The notes under the pieces were generated by a model. The model did no database searches, was not told the origin of the DNA, and saw nothing but the letters and a program-made list of their open reading frames with translations. The position numbers and the translations under genes were made by a program. Shown here piece after piece: positions 1-6,115 of a stretch of 16,569 bases of DNA (positions are counted from its first letter, which is position 1; each line of letters starts with the position of its first letter). Source of the DNA: Actinobacteria bacterium 13_1_40CM_66_12 (GTDB taxonomy: Bacteria > Chloroflexota > Dormibacteria > Dormibacterales > Dormibacteraceae); the NCBI GenBank assembly GCA_001917895.1, contig MNEW01000014.1:1-16569 (forward strand), written 5' to 3'.

Positions 1-641
1 ACTGGGTGGGTACGCGGTGGCAGGAGACGCTGCTGAAGGCGGGTTACCGCGTGATCGGTCTCGACTGCCGCGGCCATGGCGCAAGCGACAAACCGCATGA
101 CCCGGGGGCTTACTCGCCGGCGGTGATGGCCGCCGACTTTCGGCGGTTGCTCGACGAGGTGCACATCGCCGCCGCGCGGTACATCGGGTACTCGATGGGC
201 GCGCGCGTCGGGCTCCAAGCGATGATCGATTTTCCGGATCGGATTGTCCGTGCGGTGCTCGGAGGTCTAGGCATAGGTGGAGCGGTCGAGGAAGCGGAGA
301 AGATCGCGCGGGCGCTGCGCGGAGGCGAGCCCGAAAGTCCATCCGCCCTTTCTTTCCAGCGGTTCGCCTCGGCGCGCTCGACCAACGACCTCGAGGCTTT
401 GGCGGCGTGCATGGAGGGCTTGGGTCATAGCGCAGGGTTTGATCCGGCTCGCCTGGCCGCCATCACGACGCCGATCCTCCTTGCGGTCGGCGAGCGCGAC
501 GATATCGCTCACGACGCGGCTCAGCTTGCGGCCCGGATTCCGGCCGCTCGGCTAGTCGTGATCCTCGGCCGTGACCACATGGGGGCCGTGCCGGCGCGCC
601 AGTTCAAGGATGCGGCCGTGGAGTTCCTCGCCGGGACCTGA
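1..641 (+). CDS. alpha/beta hydrolase, 5' end outside window
   Basis: This is the C-terminal part (about 212 residues) of an alpha/beta-fold hydrolase. The frame is open to the window edge, and the first readable residues (W-V-G-T-R-W) look like the region just after the oxyanion loop, so the GTG at 6 is probably internal and the true start lies outside. Counting from that GTG, the strand-turn DCRGHGASDKP lies at 20-30. The nucleophile elbow GYSMGA (61-66) places the serine at 63. The acid is D165 or D166 in GERDD, and the histidine is H191 in GRDHMG near the C-terminus, so the catalytic triad is complete. There is no membrane segment, so it is probably cytoplasmic. The substrate cannot be told from the fold; esterase, lactonase, haloperoxidase-like and C-C hydrolase members all share it. 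It converges on the DUF421 gene, and I see no functional link to the Tad locus. Confidence 0.88.
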   Translation, partial: WVGTRWQETLLKAGYRVIGLDCRGHGASDKPHDPGAYSPAVMAADFRRLLDEVHIAAARYIGYSMGARVGLQAMIDFPDRIVRAVLGGLGIGGAVEEAEKIARALRGGEPESPSALSFQRFASARSTNDLEALAACMEGLGHSAGFDPARLAAITTPILLAVGERDDIAHDAAQLAARIPAARLVVILGRDHMGAVPARQFKDAAVEFLAGT

Positions 642-647
642 TACGCA

Positions 648-663
648 CGTCTTGCGCAAGACG
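648..663. repeat. perfect 16-bp palindrome after the hydrolase gene
   Basis: CGTCTTGCGCAAGACG is its own reverse complement and starts 7 bp after the hydrolase stop. As RNA it could form a 6-bp stem with a GCGC loop. There is no T-run after it, so it is a poor intrinsic terminator for the plus strand. A DNA-binding dyad is the alternative. The 7-mer tgcgcaa inside it recurs at 678-684, and acgcacgt occurs at 643-650 and again at 685-692. Confidence 0.5.
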
Positions 664-685
664 GGCGAAATCTACCCTGCGCAAA

Positions 686-708
686 CGCACGTTTTGATCC
701 AACGTGCG
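686..708 (-). terminator. hairpin between convergent genes, probable terminator of the DUF421/tad transcript
   Basis: An 8-bp perfect stem (686-693 with 701-708) closes a 7-nt loop. Read on the minus strand it starts 15 nt after the DUF421 stop and is followed by TTT and then a GC-rich run. The stem is convincing but the U-tract is short, so termination may be partial. On the plus strand the same stem lies 44 nt after the hydrolase stop and has no T-run. Confidence 0.5.
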
Positions 709-722
709 AAATCGGTGGAGGG

Positions 723-1202
723 TCAGCCCGCGCGGTGGTGGTAGCGGATTCGGTGCTTGGTCCGCTGCACCATGACGGTCGTCGGCACGACCGATATCGT
801 CCCGTCCGCCTCGAGCACGGCCAGCTGCACGTCCTTCATGTCGGTGATGCCGTGCTCGCGCATCGACATCTCCACCTCGCCCTGGTCGACACCTTCCCGC
901 CTCATGACGTCGCTGAGGTACTTGCCGTCTTTCACTATCACCGCAGGCGCCGGCGAGAAGAGCTGATGGAACCGAGGCATGTTGTCGAGCTTGCCGACGA
1001 GATAGTTGGTCCCCACCAGGGCCACGATCAGGACCACCCCCCCGACGACCGACGTGTCGGGCCCGGTAATGGCCGGCTGCAATGCGTTTGCCACCAGCAG
1101 GATGAACACGAGGTCGTACAAGGTGAACTGGCCGACCTCGCGTTTGCCGAACAACCGCAATGCCAGGAGCAGCGCAACGTAGATGACGACCGCACGTATC
1201 AC
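723..1202 (-). CDS. DUF421 (YetF/YcaP-like) membrane protein
   Basis: A 159-residue protein of the DUF421 family, inner-membrane proteins of unknown biochemical role. The N-terminal half has hydrophobic segments at about 3-15, 31-41 and 53-70, with the family-typical stretch RLFGKREVGQFTLYDLVF at 16-33. A small soluble domain follows, with KDGKYL at 91-96 and AVLEADGTISVVP at 128-140. The GTG at 1202 is the first conventional start after the in-frame tadC stop, but the preceding codons (F-T-V-P-P-W-E-L) also read like the start of family members. Translation may therefore begin up to ten codons earlier, at CTG 1232 or another unusual codon; the GGGAGAAAG at 1258-1250 is a possible ribosome site for that. 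The gene lies 57 bp after tadC on the same strand and is probably co-transcribed as a passenger, since DUF421 is not a known Tad component. Confidence 0.85.
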   Translation of the reverse strand: MIRAVVIYVALLLALRLFGKREVGQFTLYDLVFILLVANALQPAITGPDTSVVGGVVLIVALVGTNYLVGKLDNMPRFHQLFSPAPAVIVKDGKYLSDVMRREGVDQGEVEMSMREHGITDMKDVQLAVLEADGTISVVPTTVMVQRTKHRIRYHHRAG

Positions 1203-1259
1203 CAGCTCCCACGGCGGGACCGTGAACTGCAGGGCTGCGGGCGTCTGCTTTCTCCCGGG

Positions 1260-2174
1260 TTACCTGGGCTGCATGAGGATCAACGCCGCGGGCCCCAGCA
1301 GCACGATCCACAGCGTCGGGAAGATGCAGCCCACCATCGGCAGCAGCATCTTCAGCGTGGCCTGCGCCGCCTTCTCCTGCGCCCGCTGGCGACGCTTGCG
1401 GCGCATCTCGTCAGACTGGATACGCAAGATCTTGCCGATACCGGTACCGAACTGCTCGGACTGGATCACGGCCTGAATGAAGTTGTGCAGGTCCTCGACA
1501 CCGCTACTTCGGCCCATCTCATCCATCGCCTCCAGCCGTGGGCGGCCGAGGCTGACCTCTCGGAGGACCTTGGCGAACTGCTCCGACAACGCGTTCTTGT
1601 ACTTGTCGGTAACACGTGCGAGCGCGGCGTCGAAGCCGAGTCCGGCGTCGACCGCGATCACGAGGAGGTCCATCGCGTCCGGCAATCCCTTCTGGATCTC
1701 AGCACGTCGGGCGTCAACCTTCTGCTGCAGCCACATCACCGGCGCGTAGTAGCCGAGGATCGCGCCCACGGCCAGAGAGATGACCAGGTAGACCGGGTTC
1801 GCCAGCAGGAAGCCGAGCAGCAATCCGACCGCCGCCAGCACCGCGGCGGACACGATGCGCACCGCACCGAAGTCCTCCGGCGTGAGGTTGCCGGGCCGGC
1901 CCGCAAGCTCGAGCTTGTTCATGAGGTCTTGCCGAGCCTTCGCCGGTGTGGACCGCGAGAGCAGGCTGCCCAGCTTCTCGATCGACGGTCGCAGGAACCG
2001 CTCGGTGAACGGCCTCTGCAACTCGACCTCCTCGATGGTGAGCGGCTTCTCGCCGCCGTACACAGAGAGGCGCTGCTGAACCATCTGGGCCGTGTTCGTC
2101 TGCGGCGTCCGCGCAATTCCCAAAAAGATGATGAAGATTCCGAGGCCGACCGCCAGTGCAAGGATTGGAAGCAT
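1260..2174 (-). CDS. tadC: TadC, Tad pilus inner-membrane platform protein
   Basis: A 304-residue type II secretion F-domain (T2SSF) protein, one of the two platform proteins that couple the TadA ATPase to extrusion of Flp pilin. It has a hydrophobic segment at 3-20, a charged cytoplasmic stretch at 21-100, paired membrane segments at about 105-125 and 128-148, the helical F domain at about 165-275 (with GLPDAMDLLVIAVDAGLGFD at 163-182), and a C-terminal membrane segment at 276-300. These features and its position after tadB indicate TadC rather than TadB. The ATG is 4 bp after the tadB stop. A GAGGT at 2187-2183, inside the last codons of tadB, lies 8 nt before the start, so translation is probably coupled. 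Length is normal for the family. Confidence 0.93.
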   Translation of the reverse strand: MLPILALAVGLGIFIIFLGIARTPQTNTAQMVQQRLSVYGGEKPLTIEEVELQRPFTERFLRPSIEKLGSLLSRSTPAKARQDLMNKLELAGRPGNLTPEDFGAVRIVSAAVLAAVGLLLGFLLANPVYLVISLAVGAILGYYAPVMWLQQKVDARRAEIQKGLPDAMDLLVIAVDAGLGFDAALARVTDKYKNALSEQFAKVLREVSLGRPRLEAMDEMGRSSGVEDLHNFIQAVIQSEQFGTGIGKILRIQSDEMRRKRRQRAQEKAAQATLKMLLPMVGCIFPTLWIVLLGPAALILMQPR

Positions 2175-2178
2175 CAGG

Positions 2179-3171
2179 TCATACCTCGATCGCGACCACG
2201 CGACGAATGATCAGGTTGCCAACGAAGATCATGAAGGCGCCGATCGCGAGCAGGATCCAGCCGATGAAGTTCTCGAACATCGGCCGGAAGTAGCTTGGGG
2301 TTACGAAATACATGAACGCGGCCAGCACGATCGGCAGGGCCGTGATCAGCGTTCCGGACGCGCGCGCTTGCGCGGTTAGGGTGGCGATCTCGCCCTTGAT
2401 GCGGACCCGCTCGCGGATCGTGTAGGCGATGTTGTCGAGAATCTCGGCGAGGTTTCCACCGACCGTTCGGTGGATCGAGTAGGCGGTTGCAACCAGGTCG
2501 AAGTCCGCGCTGGCGATGCGCTTGGTGATATTTGAGAGTGCTTCGTCGGGTGAGCCGCCGAGATTCATCTCTCGGACCGCGCGAGCGAATTCGTCGGCGA
2601 TCGGCGGCACCGCGTTCTTGGCGACGGTGTCGATGGCCTGGGCAAACGAATAGCCGGCTTTCAGAGCGTTCGAGAGAAGGGTCAACGTGTCGCCAAGCTG
2701 TCCGTTGAAAGCGCGCAATCGCTTTCCGATCCGGTACTTCACGTAGAAGCCGGGCACCAGGTAGCCGACGATGCCGAGCACGACGATCTGGATGATGCCG
2801 CCCGGAAATCCGAATCGAACCAGGCCGATCAGCATGAAGAGCGCCAGGAAACCGAGCTGGATCATGAAGTACTCGGACGTGCGGAGCTTCAAGTCGGCGC
2901 GGCCCAGCTGCTCGGCCACAGATGGCTTGCCTTTCTTGGCGTCGCCACGGCCGACACGCTCGGCAGCTGGCGAGAAGAGGCGGTTGAGAGTGTCTCGGAA
3001 GCCGGTCGCCTGCGGAAGCGTCTGCGCCCCCGCGGTGGTGACGCCATAGGCCGCAAGCCGGGCCTGAAAGTCCTCGGCGCCACCGGCGGCTCGACGCGCC
3101 TGGTTGAGCCCGACGAACAGCAGGAAAACACCGGCGAAGGCGAGAAGGGCGAAAATCGCGCCTATTGGCAT
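2179..3171 (-). CDS. tadB: TadB, Tad pilus inner-membrane platform protein
   Basis: A 330-residue T2SSF-domain membrane protein that pairs with TadC to form the pilus assembly platform. A hydrophobic N-terminus (3-21) is followed by a linker with a basic patch (GRGDAKKGK, 75-82), membrane segments at about 102-118 and 124-143, the F domain at about 156-283 (LGDTLTLLSNALKAGYSFAQ, 159-178; VGGNLAEILDNIA, 237-249), and C-terminal membrane segments at about 272-291 and 301-322. The ATG is fixed by a full AGGAGGT at 3183-3177, 5 nt upstream, in the 18-bp gap after tadA. That is a much stronger ribosome site than those of tadA or tadC. The order tadA-tadB-tadC is the usual Tad arrangement. Confidence 0.94.
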   Translation of the reverse strand: MPIGAIFALLAFAGVFLLFVGLNQARRAAGGAEDFQARLAAYGVTTAGAQTLPQATGFRDTLNRLFSPAAERVGRGDAKKGKPSVAEQLGRADLKLRTSEYFMIQLGFLALFMLIGLVRFGFPGGIIQIVVLGIVGYLVPGFYVKYRIGKRLRAFNGQLGDTLTLLSNALKAGYSFAQAIDTVAKNAVPPIADEFARAVREMNLGGSPDEALSNITKRIASADFDLVATAYSIHRTVGGNLAEILDNIAYTIRERVRIKGEIATLTAQARASGTLITALPIVLAAFMYFVTPSYFRPMFENFIGWILLAIGAFMIFVGNLIIRRVVAIEV

Positions 3172-3189
3172 CTGGGACCTCCTACAGGG

Positions 3190-4689
3190 TTAGTACAGCT
3201 TATCCGGCGGGGGCTGAGGGGTGGGTACGAATAGCGATTCCGCGACGTCCTCGCCTTCGGATCTGAGGTGCTCCATTCGCATGGGAAGCACGCCGGTCGC
3301 GGTGTGGTAGCCGACCGCCTTGCCTTCTGAGTTGACGCCGATCTGCCGGAACAGGAAGAGCTCCTGGAATTGGACCTCGCCGTCCTTCATGCCGAGGACC
3401 TCGGCCACGCTCACGATGCGGCGCACGCCGCCCCGCAACCGGGACTGCTGGACGATGAGGTGGATCGCAGAGCCGATGGTCTCGCGGATGGCGCGAGACG
3501 GGAGGTCCTGGCCGGCCTGCAGGACCAGTGTCTCCAGGCGCACGAGGCACTCGTGCGGGTTGTTGGCGTGCAGGGTTGACATCGAGCCATCGTGGCCGGT
3601 GTTCATCGCCTGGAGCATGTCCAGCGCCTCGCCGCCACGGCACTCGCCGACGATGATGCGGTCGGGTCGCATACGGAGGCAGCTCTTGACGAGCTCGCGG
3701 ATGGGCACCGCGCCCTTGCCCTCGACGTTGGGTGGCCGCGACTCGAGCTGGATCCAGTGCGGCTGCTGGAGCTGCAGCTCGGCTGCGTCCTCGCACGTGA
3801 TGAGCCGCTCTGTCTCCGGGATGAACGACGACAGGATGTTGAGCAGGGTGGTCTTGCCGGAGCCGGTGCCGCCGGAGACCAGGATGTTCAACCGCGCGCG
3901 CACGCATGAACGCAGGAAGGTCATCAGCTCAGGGCTCGACGAGCGGAAGCGGTTGACGACGTCGGCCGGCCCCCACTTCTCCTTGGCGAACTTCCGGATG
4001 GTCAGGCATGGGCCTTTGAGCGCGATCGGAGGGATGACCACGTTGACACGTGAGCCGTCCTTGAGACGCGCGTCACAGATCGGGGTCGACTCGTCGACGC
4101 GGCGCCCGACGAGGCTGACGATGCGATCGATGACCTGTCGCATCTGCCGTTCGGACTCGAACGTGACCGCCGAAAGGGTGGGCTCGCCGCTCTTCTCGAC
4201 GTAGATCTGCTTCGGGTGGTTGGCCATGATCTCGGTGATGCTCGGGTCGGCAAGCAGCGCTTCGAGCGGGCCCAACCCGAGCACGTCGTCGAGGACCGAC
4301 TCGACCAGGCGTTCCTTGTCGGCCTTGGTCATGGTCATGGCCGTGCTGCGGAAGTACTCGTCCGCGAGCTCGACGATCTTTTCGCGAACGCCGGGCTTGT
4401 TGCTCGAGTCGATCTGGTCGGCGAACTTTTCGATGAGCTTGGCGTGAATCTGGACTTTCGCCGCGGTGAAGGCGGGCGTCATCTCGCCGCCCGCGGCCAT
4501 GGCGGCCCGCGCGGCGAGGTTCGACAGGGGCGCTGCGGCCGCGGGCGCAGCCGCGGGGCGAGCGACGGGGATCGCGGTGGCTGCCGCATAGGCTGAGGCC
4601 GGAGCAGCTGTGGCCGGCCCGTTGGTTGCCGGCGCAACCGGCGCCGGCACCCCCGTCTGGTTTTGCTTGACCCGGTCCAGAAGACCCAT
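3190..4689 (-). CDS. tadA: TadA/CpaF, Tad pilus assembly ATPase
   Basis: A 499-residue cytoplasmic secretion ATPase of the VirB11/PulE (T2SSE) superfamily that powers Flp pilus assembly and, in some species, retraction. Residues 14-56 are an Ala/Pro-rich, probably disordered tail. A helical N-terminal domain (about 75-145) is followed by the PAS-like domain (GLGPLEALLADPSITEIMAN, 138-157). The Walker A motif GGTGSGKT is at 273-280. The Walker B region RIIVGECRGGEALDML is at 344-359 with E349, followed by the His box GHDGSMSTLHAN (365-376). All catalytic motifs are intact. The ATG at 4689 has no good Shine-Dalgarno match and lies 24 bp after cpaB, so expression probably depends on coupling or read-through. 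C-terminal residues 485-499 are Pro-rich. Confidence 0.95.
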   Translation of the reverse strand: MGLLDRVKQNQTGVPAPVAPATNGPATAAPASAYAAATAIPVARPAAAPAAAAPLSNLAARAAMAAGGEMTPAFTAAKVQIHAKLIEKFADQIDSSNKPGVREKIVELADEYFRSTAMTMTKADKERLVESVLDDVLGLGPLEALLADPSITEIMANHPKQIYVEKSGEPTLSAVTFESERQMRQVIDRIVSLVGRRVDESTPICDARLKDGSRVNVVIPPIALKGPCLTIRKFAKEKWGPADVVNRFRSSSPELMTFLRSCVRARLNILVSGGTGSGKTTLLNILSSFIPETERLITCEDAAELQLQQPHWIQLESRPPNVEGKGAVPIRELVKSCLRMRPDRIIVGECRGGEALDMLQAMNTGHDGSMSTLHANNPHECLVRLETLVLQAGQDLPSRAIRETIGSAIHLIVQQSRLRGGVRRIVSVAEVLGMKDGEVQFQELFLFRQIGVNSEGKAVGYHTATGVLPMRMEHLRSEGEDVAESLFVPTPQPPPDKLY

Positions 4690-4713
4690 TAGCTAGCGCC
4701 TATTACAGCGCGA

Positions 4714-5583
4714 TCACAAAGCCGTGAAATGGTACCTGGCTTCGACCTCTTTCTGGCTCACGCCCTGCGCCGACAGCACGGTCGGGCACGTGGGGTCCGG
4801 AGCGCTCGGCGGCTGCTTCAAGTAGTCGTTGAACGACTCCAGCGTGTAGCGCACCGTCGTGTTGCCGAGGAACCAGGTGAAGTACTCCGCATCACACTGC
4901 GTCAGCTCGATTGTCAGGCTCGATGTGACACCGGTGGTGGCGCCCTGGGCGCCGCCCGCTGCCCCGCCTCCGCTGGCCGGCTGCACGTTGGCGCTGGCCG
5001 GACCGAGCCCGATGATGTGGACGTTTGTGAACACGGTCTTGCTGACTACCTTCGCCGGCCCAGCCTGGGCGCCGGTGGTCGAGAAGATGGTGAGGCTGGC
5101 CGAGGAGATGACGGTGATGTAGTCGCCGAGCGTGATGTGGCCGGCGACGCCTTGCTGCTCACCAGTCGGAATGGTCATGGCAACGTAGCCACTGGCGAGC
5201 GGCAGATACGCTGGTGCGGACCCGGCCGGGATGAGACCGGCGTCTCGGGCGAGCATGTCCGATGTGATCAGCGCGCCCTTCGTGATCTGGATCTCTGAGA
5301 TCAGACCCTTGACGTCACCAGTCTTGGTGTACGTGTTCTGCAACGTCCCCGAGATCTTCGTCGTCGTCAGGTCTGAGTCGGTGAGCTGATGCCGGATCGG
5401 GATGGACTGCGCGGCCACGACGACGGTCTCGTTGGGGCCGCCTCCGATGGCGCCGCCGCCCCCACCGAAGTTGCCGAGAAGGAACACTCCGGCGCCCGCG
5501 AGGATGGCGAGAAGTAAGCCGATGATGATGAGGAACCGACCTCCACCTGGTCGAGGTCTTGCTGGAGCTGATGCGACGGCCAA
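4714..5583 (-). CDS. cpaB: CpaB/RcpC, Tad pilus assembly protein with SAF domain
   Basis: A 289-residue Flp pilus assembly protein of the CpaB/RcpC family. A basic, Pro-rich N-terminus (1-16) leads into one membrane segment (17-37) and a Gly-rich linker (39-49). An SAF domain (about 53-112, starting ETVVVAAQSIPI) and the RcpC domain (about 128-250, with GHITLGDYITVIS at 148-160) follow, so most of the protein should be outside the membrane. In diderm bacteria RcpC works with the secretin RcpA; none is seen here. C230 and C266 could form a disulfide. The start is TTG at 5583, supported by a perfect GGAGGTGA at 5598-5591 with 7-nt spacing. A 153-bp gap with two hairpins separates it from flp. 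The Gly/Ala-rich insert (204-215) is probably a flexible loop. Confidence 0.9.
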   Translation of the reverse strand: MAVASAPARPRPGGGRFLIIIGLLLAILAGAGVFLLGNFGGGGGAIGGGPNETVVVAAQSIPIRHQLTDSDLTTTKISGTLQNTYTKTGDVKGLISEIQITKGALITSDMLARDAGLIPAGSAPAYLPLASGYVAMTIPTGEQQGVAGHITLGDYITVISSASLTIFSTTGAQAGPAKVVSKTVFTNVHIIGLGPASANVQPASGGGAAGGAQGATTGVTSSLTIELTQCDAEYFTWFLGNTTVRYTLESFNDYLKQPPSAPDPTCPTVLSAQGVSQKEVEARYHFTAL

Positions 5584-5590
5584 AACTAAG

Positions 5591-5598
5591 TCACCTCC
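5591..5598 (-). promoter_or_regulatory. ribosome-binding site that fixes the cpaB TTG start
   Basis: GGAGGTGA on the minus strand is an eight-base match to the 16S anti-Shine-Dalgarno sequence, 7 nt before TTG 5583. The flp gene uses the same eight bases at the same spacing (5925-5918). These two genes therefore have the strongest initiation signals in the window, which may offset the weak TTG codon of cpaB. Confidence 0.8.
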
Positions 5599-5633
5599 GG
5601 ATCACTGATTCCTGGAAACGCCGCCATTGTAGC

Positions 5634-5658
5634 GAGGGGGACCCCGATCGTCCCCCTC
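5634..5658 (-). other. hairpin in the cpaB leader
   Basis: A 9-bp perfect inverted repeat (5634-5642 with 5650-5658) around a 7-nt loop, rich in G and C, lies between the terminator-like stem and cpaB. Just downstream on the minus strand is TACAAT (5631-5626), a good -10 match about 43 nt before the cpaB start. The only -35-like hexamer, TTGGAG at 5661-5656, is 24 nt away, too far for an ordinary sigma70 promoter. The hairpin may be an mRNA processing or stability element, or a dyad overlapping a weak internal promoter. Confidence 0.45.
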
Positions 5659-5681
5659 CAACGGGCTACTTGTCGGGAACG

Positions 5682-5707
5682 AAGAGAGCCCCTTGCGGGG
5701 CTCTCTT
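5682..5707 (-). terminator. intrinsic-terminator-like hairpin between flp and cpaB
   Basis: An 11-bp perfect stem (5682-5692 with 5697-5707) closes a 4-nt loop that reads GCAA, a stable GNRA tetraloop, on the minus strand. It begins 30 nt after the flp stop. The 3' side ends in CTCTCTT followed by CGTT, so the U-rich tail is imperfect. Partial termination here would give abundant short pilin mRNA and a smaller amount of cpaB-tadABC message, which matches the stoichiometry a pilus needs. It could also act as a 3'-end stabiliser. Confidence 0.72.
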
Positions 5708-5736
5708 GTTGAAGGTGCTACTACGTTTGGTTCTCG

Positions 5737-5910
5737 TTAGCCGAGTGCGGCTACGACGTTCGAGAACACGTTCTTGATCTGGTTGCCCATCGTAAGAAGG
5801 ATGACGATGACCACGATTGAAACGAGCACGAGGATCAGGGCGTACTCAACCATGCCCTGCCCTTCCTGACGCGACGTAAGGCTGCGAAGTTTCCAGTAAA
5901 GGCTCAACAT
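5737..5910 (-). CDS. flp: Flp-type pilin (major Tad pilus subunit)
   Basis: A 57-residue Flp/Fap pilin precursor, the structural subunit of the Tad pilus. A basic leader (MLSLYWKLRSLTSRQEG, 1-17) precedes the processing site G17/Q18, giving Glu at +5 and Tyr at +6 of the mature protein (QGMVEYALIL, 18-27), the Flp signature cut by a TadV-type peptidase. The hydrophobic assembly helix spans about 24-41, and a short tail (GNQIKNVFSNVVAALG, 42-57) completes a mature protein of 40 residues. The ATG at 5910 has GGAGGTGA at 5925-5918, spacing 7. It is the promoter-proximal gene of the Tad block. It is short enough that length-filtered gene callers can miss it. No TadE/TadF minor pilin is seen nearby. 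Confidence 0.95.
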   Translation of the reverse strand: MLSLYWKLRSLTSRQEGQGMVEYALILVLVSIVVIVILLTMGNQIKNVFSNVVAALG

Positions 5911-5958
5911 CTGCGATTCACCTCCTTTTTTCCGAACTACAGACTGTCAACCCGAATG

Positions 5959-6007
5959 ACGGGCCGCCTGTTGGATTCTTGCGGCCGAGGCATCGACCGC
6001 GGCCCGT
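5959..6007 (-). promoter_or_regulatory. flp 5' leader with alternative pairing arms
   Basis: A 9-bp inverted repeat joins 5959-5967 and 5999-6007. A third element at 5981-5986 can pair with 5962-5967 instead. The two pairings exclude each other. If transcription starts near 6003, as the -10 box predicts, the 5' leader of flp is about 92 nt and its first bases form one arm. This could be a 5' stabilising stem or a switchable leader. Nothing like a known riboswitch is recognisable. GC-rich sequence makes chance pairing easier, so confidence is modest. Confidence 0.4.
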
Positions 6008-6008
6008 G

Positions 6009-6037
6009 ATCCTACTCGGGCGCCCCAGGCAGGTCAA
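6009..6037 (-). promoter_or_regulatory. sigma70-type promoter of flp and the Tad block
   Basis: On the minus strand TTGACC (6037-6032) is followed after exactly 17 nt by TAGGAT (6014-6009). Five of six -35 bases and four of six -10 bases match consensus, with ideal spacing, in an intergenic region of a GC-rich genome. The predicted start is near 6003, about 92 nt before the flp ATG. The sequence upstream of the -35 box (6038-6058) is AT-rich with a run of A/T at 6048-6053, and could act as an UP-like element. Confidence 0.72.
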
Positions 6038-6059
6038 TTCATTAGGCAAAAAATCGTTG

Positions 6060-6077
6060 CCGGGTGACTTTACCCGG
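6060..6077. other. small inverted repeat in the divergent flp / methyltransferase intergenic region
   Basis: CCGGGT (6060-6065) and ACCCGG (6072-6077) form a 6-bp dyad with a 6-nt centre. It lies about 23 bp upstream of the flp -35 box and 38 bp before the divergent methyltransferase-like gene. It could be an operator or a weak hairpin. TACCTT at 6100-6105 is a possible weak -10 for the plus-strand gene, but no matching -35 is visible. No other gene is seen in the 205-bp region 5911-6115. Confidence 0.3.
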
Positions 6078-6115
6078 GGGCGCGCCAGGTTCGCCCTGAT
6101 ACCTTTCGCCGGGAA

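Noticed and set aside
604..1311. 235-residue minus-strand frame overlapping DUF421
   Set aside because: Arg/Gly/Ala-rich shadow of the DUF421 gene in another frame; no family features.
735..2210. 491-residue open frame on the plus strand opposite the DUF421 and tadC genes
   Set aside because: Its composition is dominated by His, Arg, Asp, Gln and Leu, typical of antisense frames in high-GC genes, and it overlaps two clearly recognised families.
3320..4204. 294-residue plus-strand frame opposite tadA
   Set aside because: Ser/Arg-rich antisense of an intact ATPase gene with all Walker motifs.
5656..5661. TTGGAG as a -35 partner for TACAAT upstream of cpaB
   Set aside because: The spacer is 24 nt, far outside the usual 16-18 nt; kept only as a remark on a possible weak promoter.
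5947..5952. TTGACA hexamer match on the minus strand just upstream of the flp ribosome site
   Set aside because: No -10 element lies at a suitable distance before the flp start; a promoter here would begin inside or past the ribosome site.
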